DNA of 64,000 nt from Morinoia aosen (Eukaryota > Arthropoda > Malacostraca > Amphipoda > Talitridae): contig CM059570.1 of assembly GCA_030386875.1 (NCBI GenBank), positions 35,579,422-35,643,421 on the forward strand, read 5' to 3'. A model generated the notes under the pieces. It was not told the DNA's origin. It ran no database searches and was given only the letters and a program-made list of their open reading frames with translations. The position numbers were made by a program, and so were the translations under genes. The first letter of the stretch is position 1, and every line of letters begins with the position of its first letter. Of the stretch, positions 13,001 through 28,000 are shown piece by piece.

Positions 13001-16000
13001 TGACATTTACCTCTCAGCGCCACCCATGTCTCGCAGCGGGTGGTAAATACAAGACTAACGTCGTCTCGACAGTGAAGGGTTTTGTATGCCTGCGATGGTT
13101 AAATTTGGAATCTGTTTTATAACCAGAGTTAAGTCTGTGCGTCTCTATCCGCCACACAGCAAAAATATCAAAATAATAATAAACTCAGCCAACGACAACT
13201 TTTGTGTACGAAAGAAGAAAGGCTTCATTTTGAACAAACTGAATTACGTCACCATTACAACATGTAACGCCAATAGCGGAGCCAGATTTTAGGTTAGCAG
13301 TGTTGCCAGATGCAACACGAGCGCTGCTATTGGCCCGTTGACATGACGTCAGCACTGCCACACGGTCGACGAAAAAAGACTGGTTTGACCCTACCTTGTT
13401 TCTTCTACCGTGCTGTCACACCAGAAACTGCCAACTACACTAGTAGTAACAGGAGCGAGAGCGCGCTCACCTCTTTACAGCCAGGATGATCGTGCAAGTC
13501 GTGCATGCTGGACACGTGCAGCATCTGCTGGCGCGCGTTGACGGGGTTGAGGATGACGCGGTCCCCCACGACCACGTTGTCGCCGTTGCCCCGCAGCTTA
13601 TAGTACGGGTTGATGTAGAACCACGAGCCTTCGTTGCCATTGCCGTCCATGTACACGCGCATCGCGTTCTTCTCCAGCAGCGCAGGCAGTCGCTTGTTCA
13701 CCGTCACGTACTTGTTCGATTTCAGGTGCAGCAGCTACAACAGCACAAGTGTCACATGTAATACAACACTGGATTAACGAATAAATTACTCGAAAATTAT
13801 AAAGTTTGCATGAATGTTTGTAATAGAATAATTACATGCAGACAGGTATACAGCAATTGCATTTATAAGCTCGATATTTAAACAATTTATTCCAAATTGA
13901 AAGTGCTTAAAGTTCTTAGTCATATGAGACAAACTTCAAATTTGGCTAAAAAAAAATTTTAACCACAGCAAAGGTGCTTCCGAAAGAAGAAGCAGGAAGA
14001 CACCATTTGGTTTCTAATTAAAGGAACAGGGTATCTATGCACACAGAGTGTGCCCACACACCTTGCTCATAGGAACACCAAGATTGGAAGCAGTTTACGA
14101 AACATGATAAAAGTTGAAGAAGAAAGTAATGGGTGCTGATAAAAAGACATCAGTGAGCCAAAAATAATGGTTCATCACAAAACACAGTACCAATTCTATT
14201 CCAAAATAAGAAATGCCTGCATAATTTTCAGCTCGAAACCTCACATCTCCTTCCCGGGATCGCAAATTCCCACAGAAATTCAAATGAGATAAAACTGGAG
14301 GTAAATGCGTATCTGGAAACGATGAACCCTTTCTCGCCAACATTAAGCTTAACTTTAAATAACGAGAACTTAAGTATCAACAGATGAAACGAAAATAAAT
14401 TATAATCGATAGTGCTTCGAATGAATTGATGTCTGCTTTTCAAGAACACGTTATGCATATGAGAGTAGTTTTCTCTTCCAGCAAACGTGTCACGGGAGCC
14501 TGTCAATGAGCAGGTGCCAGTTTCGTAATGAAGATCATACTAGCTGGAGCAGTTCAAAAGAACCTTCGCGTAGCGTGAGAGCAAATTGATCAAGTCATCT
14601 TATAGAACCCTCTCAGACGAGTTCCAATAAAAACCACTTCACTAAAAGCACAAACACTGAAGTTCAAGTCGCAAAGCATGAAAGATTAATCGGAGAATAA
14701 TACTAAAATAAGAACAATATAGCTGCATTGATGGCGGGCAGAAACAAGAGCGTCCTGTTTATAGATCCCCAGAACGAAAGATGAAATTGAACAATTCACT
14801 CACCTGTATAGGGTTGCCGTACTGTATGACAGAGCCCAGCAACTTCTTGTTCTCAGCAGCATTTTGCTTTTTCTCTGTCTCTGCTGCTTGCTGTAACAAA
14901 AAATAAAATCAGGGAAGAGGTTCATAAGTTTTAACTACAGTATAATTTTTTACTATTTTCCAGTGATTCCACAGATCAAATGGCTGGTTGTTTGCGTCGC
15001 TTCAACTTTTTTTATCGCAGATTATGCAGACATTTCTGTTGCCCTGAGCTTTGTTGAGTGTAAGGTACATTATCCAAGCATCGAAACTTTCGTTAGTTAA
15101 TGACATCTATTTAATTTTAATTTGCAACATGACTTATGACACAAAGTGTCAAAACATGCACCTGTGTTGACACAAAGACTTGCGATTCTTGCAATTTTTG
15201 GAAGACAATTAAGTGGCCAATCATTTTTGACGCGCCCAAATATTTATCAGTTTGGTCATCGTATTTACTTTCAATTGCATGCCTACAACGATGTTCACAG
15301 GCTGGCTTGACTGGTAAACTTTCATTATTTTCTGGCTCACGATTGACCTGTATTAACTGTTTTTCATTCCAGCACCGTTACTCGCACGATGCATTCAACT
15401 CGCCGCGTGTAGGGAGGGCGGCAGTTCTGTGTCCGAACGGGTCATCCTATGGTTATTCTACAAGTATCGTAAACAATAATTGAACGAATTATAATTAGCT
15501 TGAAATCCTAGAGACGTCAGAATTGCGTGATGTAAAGGTACACCTACTCATAAGTTTTACTGCAATAGAACAGGTTGAAAGTACAAATCTAAATTGAAGA
15601 AAATATTAGGTAATATCCATAATCTCACACGGAGACCGTTTGTGTTAGAGACCGTAAAATGTACTCAATACAACAGAGTTATTGTTATTCATTGAATTCA
15701 TGCAGTAACGTCGAGATCGCAGTCCGACAAATGAGAAATTCCATAATTTATGAAACATTTCCATATTGTTCACTTGAATTTACATCACGTCGTTCGCTTA
15801 CTGCCCTCGTCACTTTCACAGCTCGGATCAGTCTCACTTATTATGATGATGATGATTACATCAGTATTGGCCTCTCTTGCACAATGAGATCTTACAAAAG
15901 CGAACCAAAGGGATCATTCAGTATGGACTGTCGAAAACGGGGAATGTATGTACAAGTATTTCCATAAATGATACCCTGGGCATGTAAACAGTAAATTGGG

Positions 16001-19000
16001 AAAGAAAAAGAAAAAAGACGAAGAAAAGATAGCGAAGAAGGCGAGAAAACTGAAAGAAGCGAAATGGGTACGAAAAATGTAAGTCCTGAAGTCCTTCAAA
16101 TAGTTAAAGCATCCTTACAATATCCTCCTATGGGTCGCCAGTAATTTCTTATAAGTTTCAAGTCTCAAAGATGTATTAAAATATACTTGAAAACGGAAAA
16201 TGTGAGTTATTATCTACATTTATTGCTAATACTTTGTACGAATATGATGGAAGTTCCTGCATGCAGTAAGATTATTCAACCTTAGCTGGAGAAGAATCAT
16301 GATGTAAATTTCTTGTTAGACAAAACTGTTTCACTCCAACAGAGAAAAAACTGAACATTTCAGCCCTTTGTGCGTTCACCTAAGCACATTACATTTTTTA
16401 AACAATCCACTATTACATAGTCAACAAATTTTGTTTTAAAATCCGCTCTACACGACACATTCGCGTTGTGAGCTACATTGTATAAAATGAGAGTTAGACC
16501 ATTGCGGTTATATAAGTTCATTGTCGTCAAAAAATGTTCACCAATTTAAGCTCAAGACCAATTCTATTCAAAAACCCTTTAACACTCGGCAAAAGGTCGG
16601 TTGTACGATAAACTGGCACCCTAGAGACCACATCAAAAAAGCACGAGCGTCATTCAATAGAAGAGTTATGCTCATCTTCAAAAGCACATAAATAGCAGAC
16701 TTTGTTGCAAGCCTTAATACTGCGTGAATGACTGCGATAAGTAGCAGAAGTTTTCCTTCAGAATTCATACCTTTCAAGTTATGGCCAACATTTGCACGGG
16801 AAAGTTTTCCTCCTTACAGCACTCGAGCAATACAGTAATAAAATGATGAAGCTTTTCTAACAACCTTACCTACAAAGCTGAAGAAATCCGTCGAACAGAT
16901 ATCACACTGTCAAAAAAAAAACGAAAAATATTGAACTGTTTTCACGAAACCAAACTTAGAGCTGCTGAAACTAAGTACAATGCTGAATTTTACAATTATT
17001 AATCATGGCAACTTTACACGTTCATAAATATTATCGGCTCTAAAAACATTGATCCACCGCATTAACAATAAAGCAGCTTTTGTGATTACTGAGCGCAAAA
17101 ATCTATGCACTTAGGTTTTTGTACAAAAACTCGAAGTCCACCTTGCCAACTGACTTCATTTTCATTAAAGGAAGAAATAGAGTCCACCTTTGCCTTTGTT
17201 CCCACTAAAAACAGCGTACACCGTCATACCGTTGGCGTGTTTCACTTTTACCGGCCTACCGCGCGTAGTCTGTAGATACATGTGATAGACGTTCGATCTT
17301 GAAGTCGCCCTGGCCTAACCTGAGCGAGCTTTTGTCACTGAACATGCCCTTCTACCACTACCTTCATGTTCAATCATTACATTATCTGAAGAAATCAATT
17401 ACCTATTCTTCATAACCACGTATAGGAAGCTTTTTAGCGACGCGTTGAACTGGCATTTCCAGAGAGCCCTCTGTAGCAACCGAATCGTTTTCATAGCGAA
17501 GTTTTCAGGTATCATGTTTTTCTAGAGGGTGACAGCTGCTATGCCTGGATCTAATACTACGTCTCGTTTTAGGATGTCGGTGAAAAGTGCTGAAAAGAAA
17601 AGTATTCATAGAAGTAAGTCCCCAAGTACAGTTTTCGCAGTTGTACGAGAGCCAAAGAAGTACCAGCCTTTCAAAGTCAAGTCTAAAGATTAAATTTTTG
17701 AGTTAGTTTAAGCCTCCCAAACTACAACGGTGTTCTAAAAAGAGGAAGGATGATGGAACCATTTAGTATGGAGTTGAAGAAACGTAGAATATACGCACAA
17801 GGTGTGTTCCCACGCAAGATCTCCTGCACATATTAACGGTAAGTTAGAAGGTTAATGAAACAAGATAAAAGTTGAAGAAGGAAGAAAGAAGAGCTAAAAA
17901 AGGGAATAGCAGTGAACCGAAATAAGATGGCCTTTAACAAAACAAGAAAAGTTAGTCTAATTAAAAAAGAAAGCCTACGTTGAATTACCTGCGAAATTCA
18001 AAAAGAAAGTCTTAGATTAAAGTATGCAATTATCCACCCGGGAGCATTAGTTTCAATAGACACAATAGTTGAAGGGTTTTTGACGTTTTAAAGCCATCTT
18101 CCTTGCCAGATGCAGGTGTGCGGCCACACGAATCAATGACATTCCCAGCCGTAACAGGAAGATGGCTCGGTTTTTTGTCTCGTATTCGTGCTCGGTACGA
18201 CCAATTCTGATCACTAGAGAGCGGGTCATTAAACATCAATGTTGGTGACGAAGGGCAAAACGAGGCCCTGAACAGCGTGCAGGAAATCCCTTCTCCCCAG
18301 CTCAGACATCTCGCTGACACGTGATGTGTTGGAGTGGAACAAAGTGAATTTGAACGCGCAACGCCATCACCAACTTCATTTTTCTCTAGTGAGTTGGAAA
18401 TAAAATATTTGTACAAAATAGCGCGTACGGTACTATTTTGCTTCGAAAATAAGTACATTTTATCAGTGGTCATTTTAACGACAGCGGATGCTCATTGTAA
18501 CGGCCTCAATTCTTGCACATGGGAACTGAAGCCACAAAAAAAGAATGGACGTAAAAAGAAAAATTATGAATTATCCTGAATTTCAATGGCAGTAAAAGTA
18601 AATCCGGGATGATTCAGTGCAGGTAATGTGGGGGTGAGGATTAAATGAGTTAGCAAATATTTCATTGCCAGGATGTACGAGCCAGAACAAAGCAGGGAAT
18701 CAACAATCTTTTGTTTCAAGCTATTGAGATTAATAGAGGAAAATTCAGCGGCTCTAACGCAGGAAACAGGAGCGCATCACAGTACGCAGCGTATTTCCGC
18801 GTATTATGAGGCACCCACGACTCGAAAAACCTAACTCGAAATGGACTCATACTCGGTGAGCTGTTTTACTTCGAAATTAGAGCTAATAAATGGCCATCTT
18901 CACACGCATTGCACATGGGTGTGAAGGCTTCAGCCACAAATCTGTGCTCAGCCAAGGAGCGCAGATTTGCGTCATACCACCGTTGATGCAGAGCACCATG

Positions 19001-22000
19001 ATCAACAATGGTATACCAAACAGAATTCAGGGCCACCGCACCAGGCACTAAGCAATTCCGTTGCCCAGTTCTCGCCCACATGGACAGGGGCAACAAGAGC
19101 TCGTATTACAGGGCCAGCGGTTGGTCTGTTTACGCGTGCAGCTGTTAGTCTACCCGAAGAAAACACTTCAGTTCACTAGTCACTGCTCTCCAGAAAGTTA
19201 TGAAAAACCGAACGTTAAAAATAATTCATTTTCGGCAGGATTCCGTTTGTAGCTTTTCTGAATTTAAAATAAATTGCATCGCAAGGCGTCTATTGTGATT
19301 GTTACAATGAAGAGTATCTGAGGACTTTATTAGAAATTAGTTCAAACTCCTCCCTCTTAATAATGATGAAAAATTTACAACAAAAATTCAATCACAAATT
19401 CTCAGCTGGAAACCAAATTTATAGTTATAAAATGAATTGACCTTAAGCCTCGATGAACGACTCGATACGAGACCGAATCTTCTGCCACCAAGTGGACTTC
19501 TTCAGTGATCCATTAGCTCAACAAGGCAGCTTTCACTGAAGCTATGTTGTCATGGGAATGCCAATTGGTTACATTTCAAACACTATACCACAGGTGTTTT
19601 GCAGTCGTTTCAAGTTAAACGCGATCACGAGCCAAATATTTGGTGTTGGAAAAATCAAACTCGGCTAGTTGACAGAGTCTTTCTAATCCGACTACGTACG
19701 GCATCTAGCGAGCACTCTAAGCAATTTTCGCCGCTTGTGGAGAAGAAGCGGCTTAGCGTTCATCTAGCGGTCCCTAATCCTTTATGTCTAGAAGCAAAGC
19801 TTTGATGAGCTACTGTGACTGGCAGATGACGCGCTCTTGCGATACCTCTCAATAATTTTGCTGGAACCAAGTCGATAATACGTAAGCTCTTGCCAGCACA
19901 GTTTAGTCTGAAGGTTAAACCAAAATCATTCGCAGATAGTTTCCATGTAACAATGTTCAAAATAAATTGCGCAGCGAAAGCCTGACAATCGCGTCGTCCA
20001 TGTGCTTTATTGTAGACAATCGGGGTTTTTCTTGAGCTGTTAAACCTTCTTTAATGCTTTTGTCATTAGATGCACTTGAAGCAGTGCCGCCAGTAATTTT
20101 CAGCCCACTCGAATTTTGAGCATGAGGAATCTTGCGACATTATTTTTTGTTTTTTCAACGTTACCTTGCACCTGCATAACCGATAACCGCGAATATTTTC
20201 AAATCTTGCGTTATCATCTGGTCTATAATGTGAGAGTGTATAAAATAGAACTGTATTATTCATATTAAAATATTTTATAACAAAATATTGAAAACAATGT
20301 CACGAAATAGCCTTGATCCCCATTACATATGCATAACTGTAAACACCTTACCAACTTACACTATGCTTTAACATTATGGAGAGGGCGGAACATTTCAACA
20401 TTATCGAGGCGAAAAATTAACATTCGGCTTGCGAAACGACCAGTCGATGGGTCATGCGCAAGTTCTTCCTGCTGCGAAACGACCATCGATGGGTAGTTTG
20501 AAAATTTTCAAGAATCCTTCAAAATTAATGGTATATAATGGGCCCAGTTACTGTTCGGCATTTATAAAATTGGCAACAACTTTTGACTCTAAATTAGAGT
20601 TGAATACTGAACTTCACTTTAACCCATCACAGTTAACGTGTTAAAGAATGAAGTGAATAAAATGAATCACTTTTGTTGCGTTCCACACAAATTCCTTCCT
20701 AAATAGCATTCGATAAATGCAACGCTACGAGAGAGGAGTACATTTGGCCAGCGACAATTCCTTACCATGCCTCGAAAGAAACCAAAAATCGTCGTCTCGT
20801 GAGAAATGCGTTCTCGTGGATAAACTCGGTATTTGTGCAACTCTACGAGCCTCCGCACAAATACGAATAGCCGTCGCAACTCGCGCAGCTTGAATGGCTC
20901 GTCTTACCTTCAGCCACACGGAAAATCGGTGGGAAAAATATCCGACGCAGCATTGGGATGAAAAAGCACCAAAACAGTCCTTCACATTTGGTGCTGCAGA
21001 GGCGGAATATCACATCCTATTAAGAAACATAAAACTTTTGAATTCAAATTGCGCCAACGTTATGTGAGATAAGAAATGAGAAAGAAGTGCAGAAAATTTT
21101 TATTTCTCATGTTATAATAACTGGTTTAACACTTCTCCCGCGTATTGTGCCATATGTGTACTATTCGGTAAATTGTTCATTCACCTACCGGTATAAATGA
21201 ATGACATTTCATGTTTCGCGACTTTTTTAAGAAATACGTGATATCATACGAGGTGAATTGTGCTGTGCAATTGTATTTATCATATTTCTTCGAAATTATT
21301 AATATGTATTCGAGCAGTAAAGTCGTTTTCCCAATTCTGCAACCAACCGTTCACACCAGCAGAAACGCAGTGAACGTGTTGAGATTACCTAGCCTCAATA
21401 GAGGCGATCTCAAGAGAGCGAGCGAAGAGAGGGGGTGTAAGAGCCAACCAAATACATTACTAAATCTACAACCGCTCCCTGTTCTGAAGAATTATGTTGA
21501 GCCAGCAGTAAGTAATTTAGGCCTTAGGGGACGACTGAACGTTTACAGCGAAGACAGACATATGACATAATCAGGTGCTTAACTACACACCTGAAAAACG
21601 TACGGAAATCTCTACTATATTTTAAAAATATTTACTGAATGATAATTTACTTCACTCGTTTCGATTGCTGCCAATTACGATTCACAACCATAAAGCGCGG
21701 CAGCCAGCCATCAAAGCATGCATAATATATATCCGCATATGACTCATCAGTTAACATACACAATCAATAAATCAGCATGCACAGAAAATAATTTCATCCT
21801 GTCAAAACGTGCAACAGCTGTACCCAGCTGAGCAGACACGGCATGGAGCGAGTTCTGAGTGGCACCAAGAATCTCGTGAAGTCCCATTCCAACTTCCGGA
21901 AAGTCGGCTAACTTTGAGTAGCGCTTCAGTAGAGCGAGAGAGCAAACACCCCCGAATTACACACGGCCAGCAGCTTGCTCCACTTCCCAAAGCTCGACCG

Positions 22001-25000
22001 GCACGCGACTTCAACAGGTTTGTCCTCTTTGTAGTGACAGCAGCAGTTTTGACGAGTTTTCCCTTCTATGAACTTACTGTTTTCTGGATGAGAATAATGA
22101 ATATTGTGGCACCAAAGTTCAGTACTGACATTTTGATAATTTCATCTGAGACAATTCAAATAAGTTAAACAGTAAATAAAAACTATCTACACTAGAGTAT
22201 ACTTAATTAAATGAACTCATTCTCTGACTAACGATTCCTCATGTACTTTTTGTAATTGTTACAGGTGCAACTAGGCTTTGTTTTACATTTAATTGTCCTG
22301 AAGTTCATATAATTTTCTTCTATTTAATTTATTAGACTTGTATCTATGTCAATCAGCACTTGCAACAAAAAAAAACATAATAAATGAGTACAGGGCAGCC
22401 AAAGAGTACATTTTTTGAGACACCTTTTATTCACACCAAATGATACCGAACGCAAGAGTTGAAACGACGTCACCAAAGTCACTGAGTAAATGAAACAAAT
22501 CGAAGATAAGATTTGATGATAAGTAAGTTCAAAGCTCCCCAACCACCACAGAAATATTCCTAAGAGAAGAAGAGGCAGAAAAGAAGAAAGAATGTGCCAT
22601 TCAGCAAGGCATTAAAGGAAGATTAGATTATTAGTTAGTTTACGCCTTCCTAACCGCAACAAATACGATCCAAAGAGAGGAGAAGGAATGCCCCATTTAG
22701 TACCTATGGAGATAAGGGAACGCGGAATATATACAGAAAGGGCATAGAAACAGTAAGTTGAGAAAGAAGTTCATGAAACAAGAACAAAGCTGACGAAGAA
22801 AGTAGTAGGAGCTGAAAAAATAGGATAGCAGTGAACCGAAAAAAAAAAACCGTAACAAAACAAAAAACCTATTCAATTTCAACCATAAGAACGCTTACCT
22901 AACTCTCAGTTCGGGTCCTCACACATTTTCCTACTGGGATTGCTAATTCCCATAAATACTATAGTTGTATCCCCCTGACAAGGTTTATCTAATGAAAAAA
23001 ATTCACCAATATGGTCAGCGTTATATTGAAAAAAATTACGTCAAAGTTTACATTAACCCTTTGAGTACGAAAATTCAAAAGGTTTAGGGAATAATTTCCA
23101 CGGAAAAAGTTGTCAGCATACTGAAATATCAGTGGAATTGCCCTAGTGTGTTTTTTTCGCCTAAGTAAGCGCCTAATTCTTTATTTTAGTTGAAAAAATT
23201 ATGAATCATTAATTAAAGCTCCACTATTGGCGAGAAAAATTTTCGCCAGTGCAAACGAAGTCTTGGAATTTTCAAAGAAATCCTTTATAAGTTTTTACTC
23301 AAACTTATCAGAAAATGAACAAAGGTCAGAAAAAGCTTGCTCAGTTAAATAGAAAGGTTATTGAATATGTTGCACGGATCCTGTGGCGTGAACTTAGAGG
23401 TAATCAATGGTAATTTACGCGAGTAGGCATCTGGAATGTCTATAAAATAGTTTCACGAATGCGATAAATTTCGCTAATTTTGTTATTTATTCTGAAATAT
23501 TCCCTCACTAGTTAAATTCCTTTAAAGTTATGTTAGATCCCCTATATTGGAAGCACAAGCCATCTTGCACTAGAGTATACCCAAAGGGTTAACCTTGATG
23601 CTAGTGTTAAGCAGGTCGTACATTAAAAATAACTTCGCATTGAAAAACAGAGAAAATAATATAAGCACAAGACTGTGCCACAAGTTGGCCACTTCCCTGA
23701 AAGAAAAGCCAAAAATTGGAAAAAGGATTAACCCAACTATCATACAAAATTGCAGTTTCAGTGCACCCGAGTCACAGTCATCGCTACCCAAATTTGCTGC
23801 AGAACCTATGACAAATTTATCACACATCCTCTCAAACTGAAGCTTGGAAATCCCACCCAACCTGCAGTTATCGAGACCCCGAGCTACACTGACAGAAAGT
23901 CTCCTGCATGGCACCCCTCGGGAGTGGGCCGAGGCAAGCACGGTCAGGAGGAGACAACAAAACAATCTACAACTACATTACATTAAACGCTAAGGTAAAG
24001 TGCCAAGCGTGCGTCACAGCCGCCAACCACTGGTGGCCCAACGACCTTTCACAGGACGTCACTAAGAAGTTCAGGTTTACTGTCAAGGCAGGCAGGTGTG
24101 GCAAAAACTGACTAGCCTGCTGGCGCACAGCAACTGGTTCATACAAGCGCTGTCCACTTACTCGAGAACCGGACAAATGCGATCATTCGATTAGAGTAAG
24201 GCACCCGATTAAATCAATGAAACTTATTACAAAAATCGATGGCAGTCAGAAAGTCACCAGTTAAAGAACAGTGTACTAATGAATTGCATATGGCTTCCAC
24301 AGTTTAAATTTAAATTGTGATCATTATAATTATATTAGTGAAGTCAAAATTTCCTAGACACAACAAAAGCTATCTCAAGAGATCGATGAAAGAGGATTTC
24401 TTAGTACGGAATGTTTTGCAAACAGAGAATAGCTGAACGAGGTGTGTTCCGACATAAGATACCATACGCATGGAAGCAGCAAGTTCCGAAGTAAGAGGAA
24501 GAAAACATAATGAAGAGATAGAGAAGAAGGCACGAAAAAAAAAGAGCACGAAAGATAGAAGTTACGAAGGCCTATCTGTAGCTAAGGTAACAAAGAAGTC
24601 TCTCTCCTGAGGCAGCCAGTTTTAACATATGATAGGCCAATCTAACTGACCTAAACCTATTGCCTATTCCATACCTCTTAAGAGGATTTAAAATACGAGT
24701 AATTCAATTATACACAAGCTGGCGATAAAAGTTTCATAAAAATATTACTAAGTTAACTGCGATGGGTTAAACTGAAATTCAATGTTCAATTTAAATTTGA
24801 CATCAATTGTTATGAGCAATTTTGAAAATAGCAAACAAACTGGATAGTGCCTGCATTTAGCTTTCATCAAGTATATAGAAAATTAAATTATTACCTGTAG
24901 GTGGGTGAACAGCATTATGAAAATCCAATTCGTGACCACCGGTGGGTCCCTTCGCAGGGAACGTCCTAAAGTTATGCCAACGTGCACAGTTTCAGAAATG

Positions 25001-28000
25001 GAAGTAATTTGATCCCCGCATCTATCACCAGAGGCAAGGAAAAGCGGAACTGAATATGAACTCCATACGTGCACCGCAATAAATATATCAAATAAATGAA
25101 GACTGCGACGGCACAACAATGTAGAAGCACGATGGTTTCCATAAGAGTTGAGGAGAGCGGACATGATAACAATTTCCCTATTTTCCAGGGTTAAACGAAT
25201 TTGCAATGCAGTAAAATTCATTCAGGCAATGTTATCCAGCAATTCGCACTGACAAGAAATTAGAATACGCATCGATAAAAAATCAGGACACCCATTTGCA
25301 GGAAATCAGGACACCCATTTGCAGGAAATCAGGACACCCATTTGCAGGAAATCAGGACACCCATTTGCAGGAAATCAGGACACCCATTTGCAGGAAATCA
25401 GGACACCCATTTGCAGGAAATCAGGACACCCATTTGTAGGAAATCAGGACACCCATTTGCAGGAAAACAGGACACCCATTTGCAGGAAATCAGGACGCCC
25501 ATTTGCAGGAAATCAGGACACCAATTTGCAGGAAATCAGGACACCCATTTGCAGGAAATCAGGACACCCATTTGCAGGAAATCAGGACACCCATTTGCAG
25601 GAAATCAGGACACCCATTTGCAGGAAATCAGGACACCCATTTACAGGAAATCAGGACACCAATTTGCAGGAAATCAGGACACCAATTTGCAGGAAATCAG
25701 GACACCCATTTGCAGGAAATCAGGACACCCATTTGCAGGAAATCAGGACACCCATTTACAAGAAATCAGGACACCCATTTGCAGGAAATCAGGACACCCA
25801 TTTGAAGGAAATCAGGACACCAATTTGCAGGAAATCAGGACACCCATTTGCAGGAAATCAGGACACCTATTTGAAGGAAATCAGGACACCAATTTGCAGG
25901 AAATCAGGACACCCATTTGCAGGAAATCAGGACACCAATTTGCAGGAAATCAGGACACCCATTTGCAGGAAATCAGGACACCTATTTGAAGGAAATCAGG
26001 ACACCCATTTGCAGGAAATCAGGACACCCATTTGCTGGAAATCAGGACACCCATTTGCTGGAAATCAGGACACCCATTTGCAGGAAATCAGGACACCCAT
26101 TTGCAAGAAATTAGGACACCCATTTGCTGGAAATCAGGACACCCATTTGCAGGAAATCAGGACACCCATTTGCAAGAAATTAGGACACCCATTTGCAAGA
26201 AATCAGGACACCCATTTGCAGGAAATCAGGACACCCATTTGCAGGAAATCAGGACACCCATTTGCAGGAAATCAGGACACCCATTTGCAGGAAATCAGGA
26301 CACCCATTTGCAGGAAATCAGGACACCCATTTGCAGGAAATCAGGACACCCATTTGCAGGAAATCAGGACACCCATTTGCAGGAAATCAGGACACCCATT
26401 TGCAGGAAATCAGGACACCCATTTGCAGGAAATCAGGACACCCATTTGCAGGAAATCAGGACACCCATTTGCAGGAAATCAGGACACCCATTTGCAGGAA
26501 ATCAGGACACCCATTTGCAGGAAATCAGGACACCCATTTACAGGAGATCAGGACACACATTTACAAATCAGGACACCCATTTACAGGAAATCAGGACACC
26601 CATTTACAGGAAATCAGGACACACATTTACAGATCAGGACACCCATTTACAGGAAATCAGGACACCCATTTACAGGAGATCAAGGCACCCATTTACAGGA
26701 AATCAGGACACCCATTTACAGGAAATCAGGACACACATTTACAGATCAGGACACCCATTTACAGGAAATCAGGACACCCATTTACAGGAGATCAGGACAC
26801 ACATTTGCAGGAAATCAGGACACCCATTTGCAAGAAATCAGGACACCCATTTACAGGAGATCAGGACACTTATTTGCAGGAAATCAGGACACACATTTGT
26901 AAGAAATCAGGACACCCATTTGCAGGAAATCAGGACACACATTTACAGATCAGGATACACATTTGCAAGAAATCAGGACACCCATTTGCAGGAAATCAGG
27001 ACACACATTTACAGATCAGGACACACATTTGCAAGAAATCAGGACACCAATTTGCAGGAAATCAGGACACACATTTACAGATCAGGCCACACATTTGCAA
27101 GAAATCAGGACACCCATTTGCAGGAGATCAGGACACACATTTACAGATCAGGATACACATTTGCAAGAAATCAGGACACCCATTTGCAGGAGATCAGGAC
27201 ACACATTTACAGATCAGGCCACACATTTGCAAGAAATCAGGACACCAATTTGCAGGAAATCAGGACACACATTTACAGATCAGGATACACATTTGCAAGA
27301 AATCAGGACACCCATTTGCAGGAAATCAGGACACACATTTACAGATCAGGACACACATTTGCAAGAAATCAGGACACCCATTTGCAGGAAATCAGGACAC
27401 ACATTTACAGATCAGGATACACATTTGCAAGAAATCAGGACACCCATTTGCAGGAGATCAGGACACACATTTACAGATCAGGACACACATTTGCAGATCA
27501 GGACACACATTTGCAGGAAATCAGGACACCCATTTACAGGAGATCAGGACACACATTTGCAGAAGATCAGGACACACATTTGCAGGAAACCGTGACACAC
27601 AAACGCATGAAGTGAGGAGTGGTTCCATTCAACAAATGCCTCGAGAAAATGAGGCAACCGAGCGCAGAGGAACATTAGACGCTCACAGCGCGTCAAACAG
27701 GTCGCACAAGGCTGGGAGGGAACAACAGCTGACGCACTGCAGCGCAGCGGCAGAGAGCGAGCCGCTCATTAAGAGAAGGGCGCAGAAACAAACACGCGCG
27801 CCACAATTAGCCGGCCAGGAAGCGAGGAGAAGCCAGCGTTGCTGCACGGTAACTGGCCGCTACCGTCCGCGGGATGATCGCTTACGTTGGCTCGCAGCAG
27901 GCATTCTTAATTAACACGTTGATTGCGATGGTTTCAACTGAAGTTCTAGATTCAACTCAAATTTAAATTCAATTGAAATGAGAAATATTGAAAAAAAAAC

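Noticed and set aside
25281..27598. CRISPR-like array
   Set aside because: Units are contiguous with no unique spacers, and the context is a eukaryotic intron.
25319..27914. Long open frames (up to 573 codons) through the 23-bp array
   Set aside because: All three frames are open because the unit lacks stops and its length is not a multiple of 3. The sequence is intronic tandem repeat with no start context or domain.
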